Shown piece by piece: positions 1-7,413 of a stretch of 64,000 nucleotides of DNA. Below the pieces are notes generated by a model, which had not been told where the DNA came from, did not search any database, and worked only from the letters and a program-made list of their open reading frames with translations. Source of the stretch: Fructobacillus parabroussonetiae (lineage in GTDB: Bacteria > Bacillota > Bacilli > Lactobacillales > Lactobacillaceae); NCBI RefSeq assembly GCF_018437265.1, contig NZ_JAAMFL010000003.1, positions 62,001 to 126,000 of the forward strand, given 5' to 3'. The position numbers and the translations under genes were made by a program. How positions within the stretch are numbered: position 1 is the stretch's first letter; every line of letters begins with the position of its first letter.

Positions 1-579
1 ATTACACTAGGCATTGAGAGTGCCACGCAGCTCAGCTCACTGCAGGCGCGCATGAACGATGTCAACGAGGTTTTGCCACCGGACAAGCAAGTTGATTTAA
101 CGAATATCAAGCTGGTGTTGCAATCATTTGCGAATGAAATTATTGATTACGATAAACTAGTCGATTTATTGAATGCGTATATGGATGAAACCAGTGTTAC
201 CAACCGTGCCGCTGTTGAAGAGCATGTACAGCCCTTAGATCAAGATAATCGTGAAGAGATTGGGCAAGTCTTAGATGGCATTGAGAACGGGGAGTATCAG
301 GAGCATTTTACGACTGAAACACTCAAGTCAGTCCGTAAGGCGATCCGCACTGCGCAACAAGACTTAAAAATTTACAAGTGGGCAGCCGACCATGATTACA
401 ATGGGAACGATATTCTAGCAGCTTACGAGCTATACCGCCCTGGCATCGCGTTAGTTGATAACACGGCGCTGAATCAATATTTACAAGACTTAGAGAGTCG
501 CTTGGACATTGGCTTCTTTGAGCTAGCGGACTTTGAAGAGTCACTACTGAACTACTTTGCTAAAATCACCAAAAAATAA
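1..579 (+). CDS. hsdR: Type I restriction enzyme R subunit, C-terminal fragment (5' end outside window)
   Basis: The frame is open from base 1 and ends at the TAA at 577-579, so about 192 C-terminal residues are present and the motor and nuclease domains lie left of the window. The acidic helical tail fits the HsdR C-terminal region that docks on the methylase core. The assignment rests mainly on context, since hsdM starts 28 bases downstream and hsdS follows. The intact subunit would be the ATP-dependent translocase and endonuclease of the complex. Confidence 0.75.
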   Translation: MTLGIESATQLSSLQARMNDVNEVLPPDKQVDLTNIKLVLQSFANEIIDYDKLVDLLNAYMDETSVTNRAAVEEHVQPLDQDNREEIGQVLDGIENGEYQEHFTTETLKSVRKAIRTAQQDLKIYKWAADHDYNGNDILAAYELYRPGIALVDNTALNQYLQDLESRLDIGFFELADFEESLLNYFAKITKK

Positions 580-606
580 ATTATTTATTATAGAAAAGGG
601 CTAAAC

Positions 607-2199
607 ATGGCATTAACAGCAGATAAACAAGCATTAATTTGGAAAACATTGAACGAGACCCGCGGTAAGATTGAACCTTCTGAATATAAGAACTACATTT
701 TTGGTCTGATGTTTTATAAGTTTCTATCTGAAAAAGCTCAAACATGGTTGGATAGCCAGTTGCGTGGTGAAACTTGGGCATCAGTTTGGAAACAAAACCC
801 AGAAAAAGCGGCTGCTTTTATGCAAACAAAGTTAGGATATGTCATCCAACCGGGTGAGTTCTTTAGCGACTGGCAAGCGGCCATTAATGTGGATCAATTC
901 AACATTACGAACGTGGCGGATGCGCTGGTTCATTTTAACCAAGAGATTCAACAAGGCGCTAAGGCAACTTTTGAAGGAATCTTTGACGACATGGACTTGG
1001 CTTCAAACCGTCTTGGGAGTAATACGCAAACGCGTACGAAGACCTTGATGGATTGGATTAGTTTGATTGACCAAATCGAATTGGATGAAGATGCCGATGT
1101 GCTCGGTGATCTATACGAATACTTGATTGGGATGTTTGCGGCAAATTCTGGTGCGAAGGCCGGCGAGTTCTATACGCCACACCAAGTATCAGATATTATG
1201 GCCCGTATCTTAACGGCCGGTCGTGAAGAGATGCCAACTTACAGCCTCTATGACCCAGCCATGGGATCAGGCTCATTGCTTTTGACGACTGCTTCATATA
1301 TGAAAAATGATGGCGTTCGTGGGGCCATTAAGTACTACGGGCAAGAAGTTATCACAACAACCTATAACTTAGGCCGGATTAACTTGATGATGCACGGGGT
1401 TGAGTATAATGATATCAATATCCGTAATGCAGATACTTTGAGTTCAGATTGGCCTGACGGGGTCCAAAGTGGTGTGGATAGTCCCCGCATGTTTGATGCC
1501 GTGATGGCCAACCCCCCTTACTCACTGAAGTGGGATAACACGAACCGAGAAGATGACCCGCGTTTCAAGTCCGGTATTGCGCCTAAATCAAAGGCTGACT
1601 TTGCGTTCCTACAGCATGGTTTGTATCACTTGAAGCAAGATGGACGTATGGCAATTGTTCTGCCACACGGGGTCTTGTTCCGTGGTGCCGCCGAAGGGCG
1701 TATTCGCCAAGAATTACTAGAAAATCGCAACATTTCAGCGGTAATTGGGCTGCCTGAAAAAATCTTTACGAACACTGGTATTCCAACCATTATTATGATT
1801 CTGGAAAAGAACCGTACCACTGATGATGTGCTCTTTATTGATGCTTCAAAGGGCTTTGAAAAGCAGAAGAATAATAACAAGTTGCGCCAAGAAGACGTGG
1901 ACTTAATTGTGGAGACGTTCTTAAAGCGTGAAGATGTTGATAAGTATGCGCACGTTGCCAGCTTTGAAGAGATTAAGGAAAACGATTTCAACCTCAATAT
2001 TCCCCGTTATGTGGATACATTTGAAGAAGAAGAACCGGTGGATTTGGTTGCGGTTAGCCAGGAGCTAGGTGATGTTAACCAAAACATTGAACAAAGCGAA
2101 GCAGACTTATTAGCGATGATTAATGATTTAGCAGTCACAGACGATAGTCAGCCGATCATCGAATCAGCTAAGCAATTATTAGGAGGCAAGCATGAGTAA
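607..2199 (+). CDS. hsdM: Type I restriction-modification DNA methyltransferase subunit
   Basis: 530 residues, full length for HsdM. An N-terminal helical domain (about 10-150) is followed by an N6-adenine methyltransferase domain. The SAM-binding motif DPAMGSG is at about residue 216 and the catalytic NPPY motif at about residue 302; FYTPHQVSDIM before motif I is also typical. The protein methylates adenine in the bipartite target chosen by HsdS, protecting host DNA. The start is preceded by AAAAGGG. The stop overlaps the hsdS start by 8 bases (ATGAGTAA), suggesting translational coupling. Confidence 0.95.
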   Translation: MALTADKQALIWKTLNETRGKIEPSEYKNYIFGLMFYKFLSEKAQTWLDSQLRGETWASVWKQNPEKAAAFMQTKLGYVIQPGEFFSDWQAAINVDQFNITNVADALVHFNQEIQQGAKATFEGIFDDMDLASNRLGSNTQTRTKTLMDWISLIDQIELDEDADVLGDLYEYLIGMFAANSGAKAGEFYTPHQVSDIMARILTAGREEMPTYSLYDPAMGSGSLLLTTASYMKNDGVRGAIKYYGQEVITTTYNLGRINLMMHGVEYNDINIRNADTLSSDWPDGVQSGVDSPRMFDAVMANPPYSLKWDNTNREDDPRFKSGIAPKSKADFAFLQHGLYHLKQDGRMAIVLPHGVLFRGAAEGRIRQELLENRNISAVIGLPEKIFTNTGIPTIIMILEKNRTTDDVLFIDASKGFEKQKNNNKLRQEDVDLIVETFLKREDVDKYAHVASFEEIKENDFNLNIPRYVDTFEEEEPVDLVAVSQELGDVNQNIEQSEADLLAMINDLAVTDDSQPIIESAKQLLGGKHE

Positions 2200-3400
2200 T
2201 AATGTGCCTCAAGTTCGCTTTAATGGTTATAGTGATGATTGGGAAGAGCGTAAGTTAACCGATGTAACTTCTAGCTATTCTGGATTAACATATAGTCCAA
2301 CTGATGTACAAGATAAAGGAACATTTGTTTTACGATCATCGAATGTAAAAAATGATCAACTTATTGATGCTGATAATGTCTATGTCAATCCTCATATCGT
2401 CAATTCAAATAATGTAAAAATTGGTGATGTTATTGTAGTTGTACGAAATGGAAGTAGATCTTTAATTGGGAAACACGCTATTGTTACCAAAGAAATGCCT
2501 AATACAGTAATCGGCGCATTTATGTCCGCTTTTCGAGGAGAAAATGGGGATTATATTAATGCATTATTGAGTACTACTAATTTTCAAAAAGAAATTCATA
2601 AAAGTTTGGGAGCCACTATAAATCAAATTACAGGAAAAGACTTTTCTATGATGAACTTTTCAACTCCTAAACTTGAAGAGCAGAGTAAAATCGGTTCATT
2701 CTTTAAACAGTTAGACGATACTATTGCTCTTCATCAGCGTAAGTTAGATTTGCTTAAGGAACAGAAAAAAGGTTTCTTGCAAAAAATGTTCCCTAAAAAT
2801 GGGGCAAAAGTTCCTGAATTGCGCTTTGCGGGGTTTGTTGACGATTGGGAAGAGCGTAAGTTAGGTGATTTGTTAAATAAAAACAGTGAGAAGAATAAAA
2901 ATTTATCTGTTATAAATGTGGAAAGCGTATCTAATAAAACTGGGTTTACAAAGCAAACCGATCAATTTGAAGACTACTCTGTTGCCAGTGCTGATCTATC
3001 GAATTACTATGTTATACGCGAAAAACAATTCGCGTATAATCCTTCTCGTATCAATGTAGGGTCAATTGCTTATAAATATTTAGGTGATGAGATATCTGTT
3101 GTGTCACCTTTATACGTATCTTTCTCAACAAAAAAAGTATTAAACGATGGATTTCTCTGGAATTGGTTTAAGACCGCATCATTTGATGCTCAACGTCAGC
3201 GCCTTTCTGAAGGTGGCGTCAGAGATACACTGAGTTTTAATCAATTGTCTGAAATGAATATTATGTTTCCAACATATCTTGAGCAAGAAAAAATCGGTTC
3301 GTTCTTCAAACTTCTAGATGACACTATCGCTTTTCATCAACGTAAGTTAGATCTATTCAAAGAACAGAAAAAAGGCTTTTTACAAAAGATGTTTGTATAG
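2192..3400 (+). CDS. hsdS: Type I restriction-modification specificity subunit, two target-recognition domains
   Basis: 402 residues made of two half-repeats. Each starts with DDWEERKL, has a variable target-recognition domain (about 20-160 and 225-360), and ends with a conserved helix that begins KIGSFFK and ends KGFLQKMF. The helices space the two TRDs and contact HsdM. The TRDs choose the two halves of the DNA target. The variable parts are visibly more AT-rich than hsdM, consistent with domain exchange by recombination. Only one hsdS copy is in the window. Confidence 0.95.
   Translation: MSNNVPQVRFNGYSDDWEERKLTDVTSSYSGLTYSPTDVQDKGTFVLRSSNVKNDQLIDADNVYVNPHIVNSNNVKIGDVIVVVRNGSRSLIGKHAIVTKEMPNTVIGAFMSAFRGENGDYINALLSTTNFQKEIHKSLGATINQITGKDFSMMNFSTPKLEEQSKIGSFFKQLDDTIALHQRKLDLLKEQKKGFLQKMFPKNGAKVPELRFAGFVDDWEERKLGDLLNKNSEKNKNLSVINVESVSNKTGFTKQTDQFEDYSVASADLSNYYVIREKQFAYNPSRINVGSIAYKYLGDEISVVSPLYVSFSTKKVLNDGFLWNWFKTASFDAQRQRLSEGGVRDTLSFNQLSEMNIMFPTYLEQEKIGSFFKLLDDTIAFHQRKLDLFKEQKKGFLQKMFV
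2237..3396 (+). repeat. Direct repeats inside hsdS (conserved region copies)
   Basis: A 21-base identical direct repeat lies at 2237-2257 and 2843-2863, upstream of each TRD. A longer imperfect pair of about 105 bases lies at about 2686-2796 and 3290-3396 and encodes the two spacer helices. Repeats like these allow homologous or recombinase-driven TRD swapping between hsdS alleles. A truncated tyrosine recombinase gene lies 1 kb downstream. Confidence 0.85.
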
Positions 3401-3440
3401 GGTCTATAATTACATTATCGCCCCTAACGAATCCTATTAA

Positions 3441-3486
3441 AACAACCCCTGTTATCTACTGGTTAGATAACAGGGGTTGTTTTTTG
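3441..3486 (+). terminator. Rho-independent terminator of the hsd operon
   Basis: A perfect 18-bp stem (arms 3441-3458 and 3464-3481) with a 5-base loop, followed by a T-run. It separates hsdS from the GIY-YIG gene, which has its own TATAAT-like element at 3495-3500. Confidence 0.95.
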
Positions 3487-3529
3487 TTAGGTGGTATAAT
3501 AGTACTTAAAAAACGAGGTCGATGACCAC

Positions 3530-4360
3530 ATGCCCAATCACATATTTATCAATCGAGAGTCAGGTAATGATAACATTTCAATATTCTATGACGAACCATC
3601 ATTTGTGGTCATTGCGAATAAAGATGATTTAGCTAGCATTCAGTTGATTGATGAGTCTAAAAAACCTGGAATCTATATATTGTTAGGTGATGATAAACGA
3701 TATATCGGTCAAGCATCAAATGCTATTTTTAATAGGCTTCAGCAACACTATATTAATAAGCCGTGGTGGAACAAGTTAATATTTTTTGGACGTGAAGATG
3801 GCCATTTATCAAAAGCACAATTAGATCTGCTAGAACGAAAAATAATTGAAAAAATGAAACGAGCAGAAATCGAACTAGATAATAATACCCAAGGTAATCA
3901 GAGCTATATTGATAAATTAAGCCAATTTTCTGCCTTATCATTGTTATCGAAAGTTGAAAGGGTATTGATAGATATCGCAAATATTGACTTATTTGCTAGT
4001 GATGATACTGAATTTGATAGGTTAGACCCTACTCCCAACAGCGATACTATATCGATTTTATTTGGCGGACAGCATTATACAGGAAGCTCTTACAGAGACG
4101 TCTTTACTAAGTTAGTATCTACACTTGTTCTGTCATCAGAGATATCTAAATTAACGGATTTAATAAATTCTACTGAACCCAATACTGTACAAATAATAGG
4201 AACCCTAGAGCGCGTGTCAGGGAAAGGTACTAAATTAACTAAAGCTATAGACTCAAGTAAATATCATGTCTACGTTAATTTTTCTAAAGATGCATTATAT
4301 AAAAAGATACAAATACTAGCTCGTTTAACTAACAATAAAGTGACCTTTGAAAGGTGGTAA
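3530..4360 (+). CDS. GIY-YIG nuclease-domain protein in the restriction locus
   Basis: 276 residues. The GIY-YIG signature is seen as GIY at 47-49 and YIG at 58-60, followed by the expected Arg (NRLQQH, about 70) and a later acidic helix (LDLLERKIIEK) that could hold the catalytic Glu. The roughly 180-residue C-terminal part is not recognised. The fold makes metal-dependent DNA cuts in homing, repair and restriction enzymes; a defence role is inferred from position directly after hsdS. The gene is AT-rich compared with hsdM, which suggests separate acquisition. Its own promoter and the strong upstream terminator imply independent transcription. Confidence 0.75.
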   Translation: MPNHIFINRESGNDNISIFYDEPSFVVIANKDDLASIQLIDESKKPGIYILLGDDKRYIGQASNAIFNRLQQHYINKPWWNKLIFFGREDGHLSKAQLDLLERKIIEKMKRAEIELDNNTQGNQSYIDKLSQFSALSLLSKVERVLIDIANIDLFASDDTEFDRLDPTPNSDTISILFGGQHYTGSSYRDVFTKLVSTLVLSSEISKLTDLINSTEPNTVQIIGTLERVSGKGTKLTKAIDSSKYHVYVNFSKDALYKKIQILARLTNNKVTFERW

Positions 4361-4367
4361 TTTAACT

Positions 4368-4661
4368 ATGGTTCAACAAATTGTCCTTCCGATCAAGGAC
4401 TCTAACGTTTTAAAAATGGTACAAGACACCTTATTAGATAGTTTTCGGGCAGGGCGCCGTAACTACACCATCTTTCAAGTTGGCAAAGCCACCCTACTGC
4501 GGGTGAGTGATGTGATGACGTTAAAGAAATCCGATGTCTATAATCCAGATGGCTCTGTTAAACACACGGCCTTTATTCATGATAAAAAGACTAGTAAAGC
4601 AAATACATTATATTTAAAGCCTGTGCAACAAGACCTGCTGACACGTTCGCCGGAAATGTAG
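4368..4661 (+). pseudogene. Truncated tyrosine recombinase (N-terminal half only)
   Basis: Starts at the ATG at 4368 behind AAAGGTGG, just after the GIY-YIG stop. The 97 residues resemble the start of the roughly 180-residue tyrosine recombinases often found beside lactobacillar hsdS genes, including a TLLRVSDVMTLKKSDV stretch with the first catalytic-type Arg. Similarity is lost after about residue 90 and a stop follows, so the second catalytic half (His-x-x-Arg, His, Tyr) is missing. It is probably inactive. The break near 4640 may mark an insertion or deletion boundary. Confidence 0.7.
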
Positions 4662-4667
4662 GAAACA

Positions 4668-4700
4668 AAAAGGAGTGTCCAAAATAGACACCCCTTTGAC
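4668..4700 (+). terminator. Terminator-like hairpin after the recombinase fragment
   Basis: AAGGAGTGTC pairs with GACACCCCTT around a 7-base loop with one G-G mismatch, followed by a weak T-stretch. It may end transcription from the nuclease and recombinase genes. Confidence 0.5.
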
Positions 4701-4861
4701 AACATTAGTTGCAACTACACTTGTATTTTTTCTAAAGTGTTCGAACCTGAACCGAGGTAGAGTCGGTACAGATAACAGTTAAACAGAAGGCATTGCATAG
4801 ATTGGAGGAAGTGGCAAGATACAACCCCTTTACTTTTTGCCAGAAGCGGCAGAAACGCTAA

Positions 4862-5056
4862 ACATCCCCAAAAAGATTAAAGGGGTCTGCATATTGCCGC
4901 TAGCTTAACGACCTAGATTAAACCTAGACCGACAAAGCGTAAGGTATGAAGTAAGGGGGTAGCTTAACGACCTAAGTTTAATTTAGACCGTTCCCCATCA
5001 GTGGGGAAACATTGCCAAAAATGGCAACGTTACAAAGTAGCAAGTATGTAACGGGG
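4862..5056 (+). ncRNA. Candidate structured RNA made of two related modules
   Basis: This lies in the gene-free stretch 4662-5286. The 31-base element at 4901-4931 recurs at 4960-4990. In both copies an inner CTAR...YTAG hairpin is conserved while its sequence changes: a G-C pair in copy 1 is A-T in copy 2, and the next pair goes from A-C to G-T. A second shared block (ACAAAG, then AAG-TATG, then GTAA, then GGGG) follows each copy at 4932-4959 and 5032-5056. CCCC/GGGG hairpins occur at 4865-4884 and 4991-5008, and TTGCCA/TGGCAA at 5012-5027. Compensatory change suggests a folded RNA. The strand is assumed from the downstream genes and no known class was recognised. Confidence 0.5.
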
Positions 5057-5128
5057 ATGGTTACACCTTGAATAGCGGGCAATGATTAACTATATAGCGA
5101 CTATACCAATTTATCTTTTACGCTTATT

Positions 5129-5158
5129 TGACCGTCAATGACCGTCAAGAGACGTCAA
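5129..5158. repeat. Triplet of 10-bp direct repeats
   Basis: TGACCGTCAA occurs at 5129 and 5139 and is followed at 5149 by the variant GAGACGTCAA, all exactly 10 bp apart. It sits about 130 bases upstream of the small gene at 5287 and has the same 10-bp spacing as the large doublet array at 6075-6445. It could be a protein-binding site. Confidence 0.7.
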
Positions 5159-5286
5159 AACGATTAAAAAATAGCTTTACATTTTGTATGACTTCCTTGT
5201 ATTATTTATTTATAGATAGGTGTAGGAACGATGTTTTTTATACCTTTACTTTGTTTCTGGCAACAGTAACGTATAAGGGGGTTACT

Positions 5287-5481
5287 ATGATTATTGATAA
5301 CAAGCATGTTGTTTTTGATTTAGATAACAAGGCACAAGCTGAACAGTACCGTAAGATCTTCCACCCTACACAGGTTGAACAAGAAAAAAATGTAGCTAAG
5401 ATTAAGGCTAGCTTTGCTAAATCTGATGAGGGTGTAAAGCGCTTTAAAGAATTGGTAGAAAATGGAACAATTAGGATTTAA
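5287..5481 (+). CDS. Small protein, possible antitoxin partner of the GNAT protein
   Basis: 64 residues, starting at an ATG behind AAGGGGG. The charged protein has a predicted helical second half (KIKASFAKSDEGVKRFKEL). No ribbon-helix-helix or other DNA-binding motif is evident. Its last 20 bases overlap the start of the GNAT gene, so the pair is translated together. Small-gene-first order with overlap matches type II toxin-antitoxin modules whose toxin is a GNAT acetyltransferase (TacAT/AtaRT type). The antitoxin role is inferred from layout only. Confidence 0.55.
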   Translation: MIIDNKHVVFDLDNKAQAEQYRKIFHPTQVEQEKNVAKIKASFAKSDEGVKRFKELVENGTIRI

Positions 5482-6031
5482 AGTATGTTCTGTTTCTGGT
5501 TTGATTGATACAAAACAACTAGATAATTATAGTTGTGGAGTGGCCGGGCTTGATGAGTTTGTTAAGTATGATTACCAAGACCTAGAGAGAAAACATATAA
5601 CCAGCCTAAACGCTGTTTATCTTGATGATGTGTTAGTTGGAATGTTTGCCCTATCAACCTCAAGTAGCTCTGCTTCCTTTGCTGATGCAAACCGTGAAAA
5701 AATATTTGGGGATGCTAGTGGGATGAAGTCGTTGCCAATGATCAACATAGACCATCTATCTGTTAATAAGCCCTTTCAATTTGGTAATGGGTTAGATGGG
5801 CTACATCTTGGGACAGCTATTCTGAAGTATATTTTTAAGATGTTACTGGATGTAGGCGCACAATACGGGATAGCTTTTGCTGGTGTTATGGTTGAGAGCT
5901 TACCCGATCCAGTTGACTTTTATATAAGCAACGGATTTTATTTTATTGATAAGCACGAAGAGGATGCCCCAAACAAAAAGACATATACGCTAGCCATTAG
6001 TTACGATGACATGTTTAAAGTGTATGAATAA
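5462..6031 (+). CDS. GNAT-family N-acetyltransferase, possible toxin
   Basis: 189 residues. The GNAT fold is suggested by an acetyl-CoA-loop-like region (about 110-130), a late strand and FYISNGFYF (about 157-165), the usual position of the C-terminal Tyr/GF motif. Length and the 20-base overlap with a small upstream gene resemble tRNA-acetylating toxins such as TacT. An ordinary small-molecule acetyltransferase is also possible. It lies in the island just before a terminator (6036-6066), so the two genes form a closed unit. Confidence 0.7.
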   Translation: MEQLGFKVCSVSGLIDTKQLDNYSCGVAGLDEFVKYDYQDLERKHITSLNAVYLDDVLVGMFALSTSSSSASFADANREKIFGDASGMKSLPMINIDHLSVNKPFQFGNGLDGLHLGTAILKYIFKMLLDVGAQYGIAFAGVMVESLPDPVDFYISNGFYFIDKHEEDAPNKKTYTLAISYDDMFKVYE

Positions 6032-6035
6032 GAAA

Positions 6036-6066
6036 AGCCTTACTCAAACGAGTAGGGCTATTTTTG
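6036..6066 (+). terminator. Terminator of the small gene/GNAT unit
   Basis: AGCCTTACTC (6036-6045), AAAC loop, GAGTAGGGCT (6050-6059), then ATTTTTG. The same hairpin type recurs at 7381-7402 and 15861-15885 in the island. Confidence 0.85.
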
Positions 6067-6074
6067 TGCCTATG

Positions 6075-6445
6075 AACCTGCTAAAACCTGCCTTAAAAAC
6101 CTATTAAAACCTATGCCTAAACCTCAGAAAACCTCAGTTATTTTTTACTAAAAACCTAACAAAACCTAACATGAAAACCTGTCAAAACCTGTCATTAAAA
6201 AGCGTTCATTTAGGTTAGCAAATGTTAGCACTTACTCCAGCATTTTCCAGCATTTTACTCCAACATTTTCCAACATTTTACCTTAACAATTCTTAACATA
6301 AATCCTAGCATTCTATTGCAGTATTTTGCAGTGTTGAAAGGCTTATATAGCTATGCCTATACGGTTGATCACGCACTTAAATAGCGTTGCAACGTTGCAA
6401 AAAGTGTTGCAACCTTTTTGGCTGATGGTTGCAAAAGGTTGCACC
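6075..6445. repeat. Array of about twelve 10-bp-spaced doublet repeats with changing words
   Basis: This is the gene-free stretch between the GNAT terminator and the zinc-ribbon gene. Each word occurs twice, almost always exactly 10 bp apart, then a new word follows. Examples: CCTGC at 6077/6087, CCTAT at 6100/6110, ACCTCAG at 6121/6131, AAAACCTAAC at 6151/6161, AAAACCTGTC at 6174/6184, GTTAGCA at 6214/6224, CCAGCATTTT at 6237/6247, CCAACATTTT at 6260/6270, CTTAACA at 6282/6292, TTGCAGT at 6317/6327 and GGTTGCA at 6428/6438. GTTGCAAC at 6386/6406 is 20 bp apart. Short A- or T-tracts repeat in phase with one helical turn. No ORF or CRISPR logic explains it. Binding sites for a cooperative protein, a replication origin, or curved DNA are possible. 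Confidence 0.9.
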
Positions 6446-6573
6446 CTAAAAGTTACAGGGTTGCAGGCTTATAGAGGTTGATATAATAACGATAGTAGAC
6501 TAAAGAGCTTTAAAAAGTGTGCAACAAGGTTACAAAATTTGACTATTGTTTTAGACACAAATTGAGGGTTGCA

Positions 6574-7164
6574 ATGCAAAAAAATACAAGTTATCCAAAA
6601 CTAAATATCATGGAACTAGACTTTAGCAAACATCCCCGTGCTCATCTTGTTAAATGGCAAGGTCACAAGATAGCTTTAGCAACAACTAAACCTAATTATG
6701 GCGGTAAACGTTTTTGGCTTGTTTGTCCTTACTGTGAGAAACGAAAAGGTGCACTATATCAAGTAGGGCAGGCAGTAATATGCCGAGTGTGTGCGGGGTT
6801 GTATTACGCTGGGCAAGATAATAAAGCCAGACGTCACACTTTCACTAAAATTATGGCATTACACGATAAACAGCTAAATCTTATTAACAACCTAGATCCA
6901 GGTTTGTACAACAGTTATATGGGCTTAGGCCATCTATTAGCCTGTGATCTAGCTTATAGATTGTACAATACACCAAAACGGCCGAAAGGGATGCACTGGG
7001 CTACTTACAATAAGAAAATGGATGAAATATGTAGCATAGGCCGACAATTAAATAATCTATATGCACTTTACGGAAAGAGAAAGAAAGCGCATGACAAGGC
7101 CATTAAAGCGCAATGGTCGGAAGCAATAAGAGTACATGGTAAAAAGGTGTATGAAAAAGATTAA
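6574..7164 (+). CDS. Zinc-ribbon protein of unknown function
   Basis: 196 residues from the ATG at 6574, which has GAGGG five bases upstream; a GTG at 6517 would add 19 residues but lies in repeat-like sequence. A four-cysteine zinc ribbon is visible as CPYC and CRVC (about residues 55-80), followed by AGLYYAGQ and a long basic helical C-terminus. This layout is common in uncharacterised phage and island proteins and suggests nucleic-acid binding. A TATAAT element is at 6482-6487. The gene follows the doublet array directly, so the array may control it or be its target; that link is inference. Confidence 0.6.
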   Translation: MQKNTSYPKLNIMELDFSKHPRAHLVKWQGHKIALATTKPNYGGKRFWLVCPYCEKRKGALYQVGQAVICRVCAGLYYAGQDNKARRHTFTKIMALHDKQLNLINNLDPGLYNSYMGLGHLLACDLAYRLYNTPKRPKGMHWATYNKKMDEICSIGRQLNNLYALYGKRKKAHDKAIKAQWSEAIRVHGKKVYEKD

Positions 7165-7380
7165 CAAGGTCACACCTAAAAAGTCACAAACCAGATTCCC
7201 AAAATAGAGCAGTGGTTGGAACGGTTGATTTTATGCCAATTCGTTATCGTTCAGAACGACAACGACATTGTTAGAACGGTTGCAGTAGTTGCTACTGTCT
7301 GCAAAAGCCTGCATTTTTTCGAAAAACTACAAATAGGGTACAGTGATAAAAGTAGTTTTGTGTACATCCCCAAAATAAAA

Positions 7381-7402
7381 AGCCTACTTGTCTGAGTAGG
7401 CT
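7381..7402 (-). terminator. Terminator of the methyltransferase gene (minus strand)
   Basis: AGCCTACT / AGTAGGCT with a 6-base loop. On the minus strand it is followed by a T-rich run (A-rich 7370-7380 on plus). The 216-base gap upstream (7165-7380) holds only short repeated words, such as CTGCA at 7299/7309. Confidence 0.8.
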
Positions 7403-7413
7403 AATTACATAGT

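Noticed and set aside
4668-4700. Insertion-sequence terminal repeat at the recombinase break
   Set aside because: The hairpin looks like a terminator and no transposase or matching second end was found.
4662-5286. Giant phage RNA such as GOLLD or ROOL
   Set aside because: The stretch is short, no tRNA cluster is nearby and I could match no conserved segment from memory; kept only as an unclassified RNA candidate.
6075-6445. CRISPR array
   Set aside because: Words are 5-10 bp, change from pair to pair and have no spacers of uniform length; no cas genes are present.
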